Positions 6,902 to 13,524 of a DNA stretch of 13,889 nucleotides are shown here, piece after piece (position 1 is the first letter of the stretch; each line of letters begins with the position of its first letter). The notes under the pieces were generated by a model. The model was given only the letters and a program-made list of their open reading frames with translations. It had not been told where the DNA came from and did no database searches. The position numbers were made by a program, and so were the translations under genes. The stretch comes from JBBREP01 sp036501845 (GTDB lineage: Bacteria > Actinomycetota > Acidimicrobiia > IMCC26256 > PALSA-610). The stretch lies in NCBI GenBank assembly GCA_036501845.1, contig DASXZO010000009.1, positions 1-13,889 on the forward strand. The letters are read 5' to 3'.

Positions 6902-7992
6902 AACGTGGTCCTGTTCTCGATCCGCGCCTCGATGCGTCGGCGCAGCACGCCCACGTCGAGGTCGGGCGCGATGCCAAACCCCGAGGTGTCGAGGCTCAAC
7001 CCGCCGATGAACTCCACCGGGGCCGAGCCCAACACGGCAAGGCGTACGTCGTCGATCATCTGGCCCTGGTTGTTCTCGTACACCAGCACCCGCTCGGCAC
7101 CCCGAGCGGCCTGCGCGATCGCGTCGGTGGGGAAGGGCACGAGCGTGATCGGGCGCACGTAGCCGACGCGGTGCCCGTTGTTGCGCAGCTCCTGCACGGC
7201 GGCCCGCACGTACTTCGCCGGAGTGCCGAAGGCCACCACCACGATGTCGGCGTCGTCGGCGCCGATCGACTCGGCGCGCGGCGCGACGCCGGCGAGCATC
7301 GCCGCGGTCGCGTCGGCGCGCTCGTGGTAATGCGCGGCGAGGTCGTAGCCCACGCGATCACGCCGCTTCGCCGACCCGAGCGGTGAGATCAACTTGGCGT
7401 GGCCCGAACCCCCGGTCGATCCGTCGAGCGCCCACTCCGGCGCCGTGAGTGCGCGCTCCTGCGGCGCGTCGACCGCGATCGACTGCGAGGTGTGCGCGAG
7501 GTAGTAGTCGCCGAACACGAGCACCGGATTGCGCCATTGGGCGGTGAGCTCGAACGCGAGCGCCACGAGCTCGACGGCTTCGCGCGCGTCGATCGGCGCG
7601 AGTACGAGATGGCGGTAGTCGCCGTGACCGCCTCCGCGCGTCGCCTGGTAGTAGTCGCCCTGGGCCCGCGCCATGTTCAACACCACGAGCGGGAGTGCCG
7701 CGAGCGTGATCTCCGCCAGTGACTCCTGCATCAACGACAGTCCCTGACCGGTGGAGCCGGTGGCCGCGAGCGTGCCGGTCGCCGCGGCGCCCCAAGCCAT
7801 GCCGATCGCTTCGAGCTCGCTTTCTGCGTTCATGCACACGCCGCCCACATCGGGCAGCTTGCGCGCCATGTGCTCCAGCACCTCGGTGAACGGCGTCATC
7901 GGGTAGCCGCTGAAGAACCGGCAACCGCCGGCAACCATCGCGTCGGCGATCGCCTCCGACCCTTCGAGAAGCCGGGCACTCGTCGCGCTCAC
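6898..7992 (-). CDS. 2-oxoacid:ferredoxin oxidoreductase, alpha subunit (VorB-like)
   Basis: 364-aa alpha subunit, with the pyrimidine-binding domain first and the transketolase C-like domain second (about residues 250-350). Substrate-site YPMTP (30-34, Thr33) and the Glu-rich NAESELEA (55-62) are conserved, followed by GSTGQGLSLMQE (79-90). The segment QGDYYQATRGGGHGDY strongly recalls VorB (3-methyl-2-oxobutanoate) rather than KorA. Just before it, the glycine-rich loop normally present (RxGPGLGxI type) is missing: the chain goes straight from NMARA to QGDYYQ, about ten residues shorter than VorB as I remember it. The frame is intact. The GTG start overlaps the delta stop by 4 nt (GTGA). 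It presumably works as an alpha-beta-gamma-delta complex with its three neighbours. Confidence 0.92.
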   Translation of the reverse strand: MSATSARLLEGSEAIADAMVAGGCRFFSGYPMTPFTEVLEHMARKLPDVGGVCMNAESELEAIGMAWGAAATGTLAATGSTGQGLSLMQESLAEITLAALPLVVLNMARAQGDYYQATRGGGHGDYRHLVLAPIDAREAVELVALAFELTAQWRNPVLVFGDYYLAHTSQSIAVDAPQERALTAPEWALDGSTGGSGHAKLISPLGSAKRRDRVGYDLAAHYHERADATAAMLAGVAPRAESIGADDADIVVVAFGTPAKYVRAAVQELRNNGHRVGYVRPITLVPFPTDAIAQAARGAERVLVYENNQGQMIDDVRLAVLGSAPVEFIGGLSLDTSGFGIAPDLDVGVLRRRIEARIENRTTL

Positions 7993-8246
7993 GGGACGGG
8001 TACCTCGATGTCGACGGGGATCTCGACGGGTGGGTCGTACTTGTACACCTGGAACACGAAGTCGGGGCAGATCTGCGCGCAGGCGCGGCATCCCGTGCAC
8101 CCGGCGAACAGGATCGGGTAGCGGTAGCCCCGCTCGTTCACCTCCGATGTGGTCATCTCGAGCACCCGCGGCGGGCACGCGTCGATGCACAGGTCGCAGC
8201 CTTTGCACGCCTCCACGTCGATCACCACCGTGCCGCGCACGATCAT
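7989..8246 (-). CDS. 2-oxoacid:ferredoxin oxidoreductase, delta subunit (2x[4Fe-4S] ferredoxin)
   Basis: 85-aa electron-transfer subunit carrying two [4Fe-4S] clusters. The two CxxCxxCxxxCP motifs are complete: Cys14, 17, 20, 24 (CKGCDLCIDACP) and Cys50, 53, 56, 60 (CTGCRACAQICP). The linker of about 25 residues between them and the short Pro/Val C-tail match PorD/VorD-type delta subunits, not a free bacterial-type ferredoxin. It would carry electrons from the beta-subunit cluster to an external ferredoxin. The ATG overlaps the gamma stop (ATGA) and its own stop overlaps the alpha start (GTGA). Confidence 0.93.
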   Translation of the reverse strand: MIVRGTVVIDVEACKGCDLCIDACPPRVLEMTTSEVNERGYRYPILFAGCTGCRACAQICPDFVFQVYKYDPPVEIPVDIEVPVP

Positions 8247-8824
8247 GGTGCTGCCATCTCGTCAGCGCTGCGGTCGGGAGCGGCGTCGTAACCGGCGCGC
8301 AGCGCGTGCTGATTCAGCGCGATGTGTTGCGCGCGATACGGCGGCAGCGACTGCGCGATCGCCGCGACGAGGGCGTCGAGCGTGACGAGCTCCGTCACCG
8401 CGGCGTAGGCACCGATCATCACGATCGACGCGGCCATCACGTTGCCGATGTCGGCCGCGATCGCCGTGGCGGCCAACGGCACGACGCGCACACCGGCCGC
8501 CAGGTGGGCCGGCGCGGGCATGCTGTCGAACACCGTCGTGTTGACGAAGAGGAGACCGCCCGAGCGCACTCGGGGCACGACCGAGTGTGCATATTCGGGG
8601 TGCATCGCGATCGCCGACCATGACGACGCCACGGTGGGCGGTGCTTCGATCGGTGCGTCGGCCAACACGAGCGTCGCTTCGGTGTTGCCGCCGCGCATCA
8701 TGCCGCCATAGCTGCCGAACAGCTGCACCTCGAGCCCGTGGGTGATCGCGGCGCGAGCGAGCACCTCGGCGGCGAGCTGCACGCCCTGCCCGCCGATCCC
8801 GCTCATCAGCAGCTCGCGCTCCAT
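8243..8824 (-). CDS. 2-oxoacid:ferredoxin oxidoreductase, gamma subunit
   Basis: 193-aa gamma subunit, first gene of the operon. It opens with the family hallmark GIGGQGV (residues 9-15), followed by LFGSYGGMMRGGNTEATL, the region that contributes to CoA binding in related enzymes. Gamma subunits of this Pfam POR family occur free, as here, or fused to alpha (as in the two-subunit KorAB common in actinobacteria). The ATG at 8824 is the first in-frame start inside the transcript; only a weak Shine-Dalgarno (GGGGACG) precedes it. A TATAGT -10 at 8862-8867 predicts a leader of about 30 nt. The 3' end overlaps the delta gene by 4 nt. Confidence 0.93.
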   Translation of the reverse strand: MERELLMSGIGGQGVQLAAEVLARAAITHGLEVQLFGSYGGMMRGGNTEATLVLADAPIEAPPTVASSWSAIAMHPEYAHSVVPRVRSGGLLFVNTTVFDSMPAPAHLAAGVRVVPLAATAIAADIGNVMAASIVMIGAYAAVTELVTLDALVAAIAQSLPPYRAQHIALNQHALRAGYDAAPDRSADEMAAP

Positions 8825-8840
8825 ACGGTGCGTCCCCGGG

Positions 8841-8869
8841 TTGCAGAACAGTGTTCTCAAAACTATAAA
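8841..8869. promoter_or_regulatory. Face-to-face promoters with 13-bp inverted repeat (shared operator candidate)
   Basis: Plus strand: TTGCAG (8841-8846), 17 bp, TATAAA (8864-8869) forms a promoter for the Gfo/Idh gene. Minus strand: TATAGT (8867-8862) is a good -10 for the oxidoreductase operon, so the two -10 boxes overlap. The perfect inverted repeat AGAACA-G-TGTTCT (8845-8857) spans the start region of the minus promoter and the -35/spacer of the plus promoter, so one bound protein could control both. The regulator is not in the neighbourhood by any obvious sign. Confidence 0.5.
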
Positions 8870-8897
8870 GCAGTGATCTTCGCGACGCACGGGAGTG

Positions 8898-10007
8898 ATG
8901 GTGGACGACGGCAACGGCACACAAGCCGGTGAATCGCAGCTCGGGGCCGCAGTGGTGGGCACCGGGTTCGGTTGCCTCACCCACGCGCGGGCGCTGCGGG
9001 CCGCAGGTTTCGAGGTGCGAGCGCTCGTGGGGCAGAACGCCGAGCGAACCGCGGCCCGAGCCGAGCGTTGCGCCATCCCGGTTGCGGCTACGAGCCTCGC
9101 TGACGCGTTCGCCCGAGCCGACATCGACGCGGTCACGATCGCGACGCCACCGCACACCCACGCGCCGCTGGCATTCGACGCGATCGCGGCGGGCAAGCAC
9201 GTGCTGTGCGAGAAGCCGTTCGCTCGCGACGCCGATGAAGCTCGCGCCATACTCGACGCGGCCAACGCGGCCGGCGTGGTGCACATGCTGGGCACCGAGT
9301 TCCGCTGGGCAACCGGGCAGGCACTCATGGCGCGGGCTGTGCGGTCGGGCGAGATCGGCGAACCACGGCTGGCCACGTTCCTGCTCCACATCCCGCTGCT
9401 CGCCGATCCGTCGGCCGAGGTGCCGGCTTGGTGGTCCGACGCGAACGAGGGCGGCGGGTGGCTGGGAGCGCACGCCACCCACGTGATCGACCAGGTGCGC
9501 ACCACGCTCGGCGAGATCACCGGTGTCAGTGCCGCGCTCCCGTTGCTCTCGGGCCACGAGTGGACGGCCGAGGACAGCTACTGCGTGCAGTTCCGCACCG
9601 AGTCGGGTTGCGCGGGAACGCTGCAGAGCAGCGCCGGCGACTGGGGGCCGATGCAGATCGTGGCGCGCATCGCCGGCACCGGTGGCACGATCTGGACTGA
9701 AGGCGACCGCGTCAAGGTCGCGGGCGAGCAGGGAACGCGCGAGCTCGCGGTGCCCGACGATCTCGTCACCGGGCCGCCCGATCCGCCACCCGCCGACCTC
9801 ATGGCGAGCGCATACGACCTCTTGCACGCCACCGGTATCGACGTGGGCCCGTACACCCGCCTGGCCGAGACGTTCCGCGACCTGATCCGTGGCGTCGAGG
9901 TGGCCGATGATCCCGCGCCGGCCACGTTCGCCGACGGTGTGGCCAACATGGTGGTGGTCGATGCGATCCGTCGAGCCGCGGTGGAGCAGTGCTGGGTCGC
10001 GATCTGA
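8898..10007 (+). CDS. Gfo/Idh/MocA-family NAD(P)-dependent oxidoreductase
   Basis: 369-aa soluble oxidoreductase. The N-terminal Rossmann domain has the nucleotide motif VVGTGFG (19-25) and, after ATPPHTH (82-88), the family signature EKP (105-107) in HVLCEKPFA. The C-terminal domain holds GAHATHVIDQV, the region of the catalytic Asp/His pair in this family. Members oxidise or reduce sugars, inositols, amino-sugars or biliverdin-like compounds; nothing here identifies the substrate. Length is normal for the family. Start choice is uncertain: GTG 8895, ATG 8898 and GTG 8901 are consecutive behind GGGAG (8891-8895), and the spacing would best suit 8901. It is divergent from the oxidoreductase operon with a shared control region, and convergent with the acyl-CoA ligase 12 nt away. 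Confidence 0.9.
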   Translation: MVDDGNGTQAGESQLGAAVVGTGFGCLTHARALRAAGFEVRALVGQNAERTAARAERCAIPVAATSLADAFARADIDAVTIATPPHTHAPLAFDAIAAGKHVLCEKPFARDADEARAILDAANAAGVVHMLGTEFRWATGQALMARAVRSGEIGEPRLATFLLHIPLLADPSAEVPAWWSDANEGGGWLGAHATHVIDQVRTTLGEITGVSAALPLLSGHEWTAEDSYCVQFRTESGCAGTLQSSAGDWGPMQIVARIAGTGGTIWTEGDRVKVAGEQGTRELAVPDDLVTGPPDPPPADLMASAYDLLHATGIDVGPYTRLAETFRDLIRGVEVADDPAPATFADGVANMVVVDAIRRAAVEQCWVAI

Positions 10008-10019
10008 CGCGCCTTCTCG

Positions 10020-11450
10020 CTATGTGACGCGCTCGACGAGCAGGCGGCGCTGGATCTGGTTCGTTGCCGGCGTGCGCGGGATGGCGTCGAGCACCACGAC
10101 GCGGCGGGGATGCTTGAACGGCGCGAGCCGGTCCGCGCAGTGAGCACGTACCTGCGCAATGGCCGGCGCCGGCGCGCCGGCGTGGCACACGATCGCGGCG
10201 CACACCACCTCGCCCCAATCCGGGTCGGCCAGGCCGAACACCGCCACGTCGCGCACACCGTCCATCGTTGCGAGCACCGCCTCCACCTCACTCGGCGCCA
10301 CCGACTCGCCGCCCGTGCGGATCACGTCACCGGCGCGGCCCACGATGGTGAGGTAGCCCTCGTCGTCCAGCTCGGCCCGATCGCCGGTGGCGTACCAGCC
10401 GTCGGCGAACGCGGCGGCCGTGGCGCCGGGATCATCGAGGTAACCGTCGAACAGCAGCGGCCCGCGCACGAAGAGCTGCCCGTCGTCGATGCGCACCTCG
10501 GTGGACGGTGCGGGCACGCCGACACTCCCCGGCTTGCGTTCGATATCGCGGTCTTCGAGCATGGCCACGCTGCCGGCCTCGGTCGAGCCGTAGAAGATAC
10601 GCAACCGCGCGCCGGGCATGGCCGCGCGCATCGCGCCGAGCAATTCGGGCGGCGTCGCCGACGTGCCGGTGTCGGCGAAACGGATCGTCGACAGGTCGGC
10701 GTCGTGATCGTCGAGAATGCGGCGCCACACCGCCGGCACGCAGTTGAGCCTCGCGGCCCTCGACCGCGTGATCGCGTCGACGACCGTGGCCGCGTCGGTG
10801 GCGCCCACGAGCACCACGGTGTCGCGCGCCTGCCACTGCTGCATCGCGACCGTCCACGCACCCATGTGGAACAAGGGATACGGGCACACCATCGCGCCGC
10901 GCGGTTCGAGCAGCGCGCCGGGATGGGTGCGGAGATGGTTCACGCGATGCGACAGCACCGCGCCCTTGGCCCGGCCACTGCTGCCGCTCGTGAAGAACAC
11001 CACGTGCGGATCGTTCTCGGTGATGGCCGGCGGATCGACGGCGGCGTCGGGCTCTGCCGCCGCGCGATCCGTGAGGTCGTCGAGCGTCACGTCGGCCGCG
11101 TGCGTGCCGTCCGACACCTGCAGCGCGGGCGATGCTGCGGCGATGGCCGGCGCCACCTCGTCGTCGTGCAGCGCGGGATCGAGCGGCACGTACACCGCGC
11201 CGAGCTTCGCCAGCGCGGCGAAGAGCGGCACCACCGCCAGACTCGTGCCGGCTCGCACCACGACGCGCTCGCCGGCGCGCACGCCGGAGCCGGCGAGCAC
11301 GCGAGCGATGCGGTTCGCGGCCCGGTCGAGCTCGCCGAAGGTGAGTGTGGCCTCGCCGAGCGTCGCCGCGGTGCGGGTGGGCACGGCGCGGGCCGCGTTG
11401 CGGAAGACGTCGCCGATCAGCAAGCCGCCGGGCCAGTCCTTGCGCGCCAA
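10020..11450 (-). CDS. AMP-dependent acyl-CoA synthetase/ligase-like protein with altered A10 lysine
   Basis: ANL-superfamily protein, 476 aa from a TTG at 11450 (TTG 11423 is the alternative; no ATG or GTG fits). ANL enzymes activate a carboxylic acid to an acyl-adenylate and then usually to the CoA thioester. Core motifs in order: A3 TSGSSGRAKG (154-163), A5 YGSTEAG (287-293), A7 YATGD (353-357), A8 GRAGD (371-375), then GGESVAPSEVE. At the C-terminus, the expected PRTxxGK or PRTxxNK of motif A10 reads PRTPATNQIQRR, so the catalytic Lys is Gln465 (codon CAG). The frame is otherwise intact and coding quality is good. It may do only the thioesterification half-reaction, use another residue, or be functionally altered. 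A TAAGAT box lies 8 nt before the TTG. Divergent from the TetR-cupin pair. Confidence 0.9.
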   Translation of the reverse strand: MARKDWPGGLLIGDVFRNAARAVPTRTAATLGEATLTFGELDRAANRIARVLAGSGVRAGERVVVRAGTSLAVVPLFAALAKLGAVYVPLDPALHDDEVAPAIAAASPALQVSDGTHAADVTLDDLTDRAAAEPDAAVDPPAITENDPHVVFFTSGSSGRAKGAVLSHRVNHLRTHPGALLEPRGAMVCPYPLFHMGAWTVAMQQWQARDTVVLVGATDAATVVDAITRSRAARLNCVPAVWRRILDDHDADLSTIRFADTGTSATPPELLGAMRAAMPGARLRIFYGSTEAGSVAMLEDRDIERKPGSVGVPAPSTEVRIDDGQLFVRGPLLFDGYLDDPGATAAAFADGWYATGDRAELDDEGYLTIVGRAGDVIRTGGESVAPSEVEAVLATMDGVRDVAVFGLADPDWGEVVCAAIVCHAGAPAPAIAQVRAHCADRLAPFKHPRRVVVLDAIPRTPATNQIQRRLLVERVT

Positions 11451-11468
11451 GAACGCTGATCTTAGATT
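11440..11468. promoter_or_regulatory. Overlapping divergent promoters of ligase and TetR-cupin units
   Basis: Plus strand: TTGCGC (11440-11445), 17 bp, TAGATT (11463-11468), which points to the TetR gene with a start close to its GTG at 11478. Minus strand: TAAGAT (11464-11459), 8 nt before the ligase TTG. The two -10 boxes overlap in ATCT-T-AGAT (11459-11467), a perfect 9-bp dyad. This is a natural site for autoregulation by the TetR protein, although such a short dyad proves little. The gap between the two start codons is only 27 bp. Confidence 0.45.
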
Positions 11469-11477
11469 CGCAGAGCA

Positions 11478-12149
11478 GTGAGCCGCCCGAACACTCCAAT
11501 GCGCGCCTCCACCCCCGAAATGGCCCACACGCTGGCGCGCCGAGCCGTGGCCCGCACGGTCACCGAACGCGAGCAGACGTACGCGAGCGAGATGCAGCGC
11601 ATCGTCGACGCCACCTACGGCCTGATCGAGCGCACCGGCCAGGTGAGCCCGTCGCTGCGCGACATCCTGGCCGCGACGAACCTGTCGACCCAAGCCTTCT
11701 ACCGGTACTTCCAGTCGAAGGACGAGCTCATGCTGCTCCTCCTCGACGACGGCCGGCGCAAGCTGCTCGACTATCTCGAGCACCGGATGACGAAGGTCGC
11801 TCCCGATCAGCGCGTGCGGGCCTGGATCCAGGGCGTGCTCGCGCAGGCCGCCAACGCCGGCGCGGCGGCACGCACGCGTCCGTTCCTGGCGCATCAAGAT
11901 CGCCTGGCCGAGTTGTTTCCGGTCGAGCAGCAGCAGTCGGTGGATCTGCTGGTCGACCAACTTGGCTCGGCCGTGCAGCAGCTCGGCCGGTCCCGGGCGC
12001 GTTCGTCGCGCCAAGCGCGACGAGACGCCGAGTGCATCTATGAACTGGCGTTCGGCGTGTTGCACCGGCACCTCAGCCGGCACACGGCTCCGAATACCGC
12101 GGAGGTCGATCACCTCGTCGACTTCGCGGTGAAGGGATGTGGCGCATGA
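11478..12149 (+). CDS. TetR-family transcriptional regulator
   Basis: 223-aa regulator starting with GTG at 11478 (ATG 11499 possible). An N-terminal extension of about 30 residues precedes the DNA-binding domain. The helix-turn-helix is LRDILAATNLSTQAFYRYF (60-78), followed by KDELMLLLLDDG, the start of helix 4. The C-terminal domain is helical and not recognisable to a ligand class. Its stop overlaps the start of the cupin gene (ATGA), so both are made from one message. It is divergent from the acyl-CoA ligase with a 27-bp gap, so control of that ligase, perhaps in response to an acyl or aromatic acid derivative, is a reasonable inference. Confidence 0.92.
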   Translation: MSRPNTPMRASTPEMAHTLARRAVARTVTEREQTYASEMQRIVDATYGLIERTGQVSPSLRDILAATNLSTQAFYRYFQSKDELMLLLLDDGRRKLLDYLEHRMTKVAPDQRVRAWIQGVLAQAANAGAAARTRPFLAHQDRLAELFPVEQQQSVDLLVDQLGSAVQQLGRSRARSSRQARRDAECIYELAFGVLHRHLSRHTAPNTAEVDHLVDFAVKGCGA

Positions 12150-12499
12150 CGACCGAGCCCGACGAACGCGTATTGGGACCGATCGGTACCAACGTGGTGT
12201 ACGAGGACGAGCGGGTGCGCGTGTGGCGGCTGAAACTCGCGCCCGGCGAAGACAGTTCCGTGCATCGTCACGATCTCGACCACCTTCTGATCCAGGTGGC
12301 CGGCGACCGCATCGCGGCGCGGCCCGAGCCCGACTCTGCGGGTCCGTTCACCGAACCCATCGACGCCGACGTGGTGCCGAGCATGGTCACGTTCGTGCGC
12401 GCGGGAGGCATCGAGACTGCGCGCAACGTCGGGCGAGAGCAATACCTCGAGATCATCGTGGAGCTGAAGCACCCGGCCGCGCCGACACCTGACGCGTGA
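12146..12499 (+). CDS. Small single-domain cupin protein
   Basis: 117-aa cupin, co-translated with the TetR gene through a 4-nt ATGA overlap. GAAGGG (12131-12136), 9 nt upstream, supports ATG 12146 over the earlier in-frame ATG 12137. The first cupin motif is APGEDSSVHRHDLDHLLIQ, with His40 and His42 and a third His46 in place of the usual Glu. The second motif, FVRAGGIETARNVG, has Thr91 where the metal-binding His normally sits. It may therefore bind metal differently or not at all, acting as a sugar/ligand-binding or structural cupin. No partner domain is present. The role is unknown; the operon with TetR and the divergent ligase suggest a shared small-molecule pathway. Confidence 0.85.
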   Translation: MTTEPDERVLGPIGTNVVYEDERVRVWRLKLAPGEDSSVHRHDLDHLLIQVAGDRIAARPEPDSAGPFTEPIDADVVPSMVTFVRAGGIETARNVGREQYLEIIVELKHPAAPTPDA

Positions 12500-12531
12500 C
12501 GCCTGATGCGCCGAGATGTGATCGGGCCTGG

Positions 12532-13428
12532 TCAGCGCACGCGCACCGCGCGGCCGGTCGTGTCGGCCGCAACCGCGTCGGGGTGCAGCAGCGCGGCGAG
12601 TAACTCGACACCGTCGACCACTCGCGGTCCGGGTCGAGAGAAGTAGGCGTTGCCGTGCACGGCCCACACCTCGCCCGCGCCGGTCAACTCCACGCGCGCC
12701 GCGAGATCACGGCCTTCGGTGACGGCCGGACCGAGGTCGTAGCCGCAGGGCATGAACACCACCACGTCGACGTCGGCATGCGCGATGCGGTTCCAGTCGA
12801 GACGTCGCGACTGCTCGTGCGGGTGTGCGAGCACCGAGACACCGCCTGCGGCATCGATCATGTCGGGCACCCAGTGCCCGGCACTGAACGGCGGATCCGA
12901 CCATTCGAGCGCGAGTACGCGCGGCCTGGATAGCTCCGCGACCGCGCCACGCACCCGATCGACCCGGCCGCGCAGCTGTTGCATCACGGTGTCGGCGCGT
13001 GCTGAGCAGTCGGTTGCCGCGCCGACTTCACCCACGCACGCGATCACTTCGTCGAGGGTGGATGGATCGAGTGCGAGCACGTTGGCGTCGCAACCGAGCA
13101 CGGCGAGGGCATCGTCGACCGCGCTCGACGGCACTGCGCACACGCGGCACAGGTCCTGAGCAAGGATCAGGTCGGGTTGGATCGCTCGGATGCGCTCCGC
13201 GTCGAGCGTGTACAGCGACTCGCCCGCCGCCACCGTGGCGCGCACGGCGTCGTCGATCGTGGCCGCCGACACGGTGTCGTCGGCGGTGAGCCGCGTGCCC
13301 GACACCACTGGCTTCGTGCACGCCGCCGCGGGGTGATCACACTCGAACGTGACGCCGCAAAGATCGTCGCCGAGGTCGAGCGCGTACACGATCTCGGTCG
13401 CCGACGGCAGGAGCGACACGATCTTCAC
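12532..13428 (-). CDS. Cobalamin-binding / BtuF-like periplasmic-binding-fold protein without signal peptide
   Basis: 298-aa protein of the PF01497 (iron-siderophore/vitamin B12 binding) fold. It starts MKIVSLLPSATEIVYAL, the typical beginning of proteins annotated as cobalamin-binding. There is no signal peptide or lipobox, so it looks cytosolic unless the true start is missed. Conserved family marks include ECDHP (29-33) and the Cys pair in CRVCAVP (94-100). The second lobe runs from about residue 165, beginning with RPRVLALEWSDPPFSAGHW. The start codon is GTG at 13428 with TACGAT 8 nt upstream and no Shine-Dalgarno, consistent with a leaderless transcript. No ABC permease or ATPase is adjacent. 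It might bind or salvage a corrinoid, but ligand binding is inferred from family only. Confidence 0.85.
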   Translation of the reverse strand: MKIVSLLPSATEIVYALDLGDDLCGVTFECDHPAAACTKPVVSGTRLTADDTVSAATIDDAVRATVAAGESLYTLDAERIRAIQPDLILAQDLCRVCAVPSSAVDDALAVLGCDANVLALDPSTLDEVIACVGEVGAATDCSARADTVMQQLRGRVDRVRGAVAELSRPRVLALEWSDPPFSAGHWVPDMIDAAGGVSVLAHPHEQSRRLDWNRIAHADVDVVVFMPCGYDLGPAVTEGRDLAARVELTGAGEVWAVHGNAYFSRPGPRVVDGVELLAALLHPDAVAADTTGRAVRVR

Positions 13429-13524
13429 GCGCCGCCATCGTAAGAGAGTGAGCGTGGCGACGAATCCCGCGACTTGTTCGGGTCGCGCTGGGCGCGGCGT
13501 GGCCCGGTCGTGTAGGCCAACGTC
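13429..13524. promoter_or_regulatory. Divergent promoter region with 6-bp inverted repeat
   Basis: The gap between the BtuF-like gene and the acyltransferase. Minus strand: TACGAT (13437-13442) ends 8 nt before the GTG at 13428. The middle holds CGCGAC - 8 bp - GTCGCG (13468-13487), a perfect inverted repeat that could be an operator or a hairpin. On the plus strand no clear promoter is visible; TAGGCC sits 6 nt before GTG 13525 but misses the last T of the -10 pattern. Confidence 0.35.

Noticed and set aside
8845..8857. LexA (SOS) box of the actinobacterial GAAC-N4-GTTC type
   Set aside because: The repeat here is GAAC-N3-GTTC, one base short of the SOS spacing, and the neighbouring genes are metabolic rather than DNA repair.
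10110..11459. Plus-strand 449-codon frame opposite the acyl-CoA ligase
   Set aside because: It has His/Arg-rich composition and no recognisable domain; the ligase strand carries all ANL core motifs.
12500..12531. Terminator between the cupin and BtuF-like genes
   Set aside because: The 32-bp convergent gap has no stable inverted repeat and no T-run that I can find; likewise the 12-bp gap at 10008-10019.
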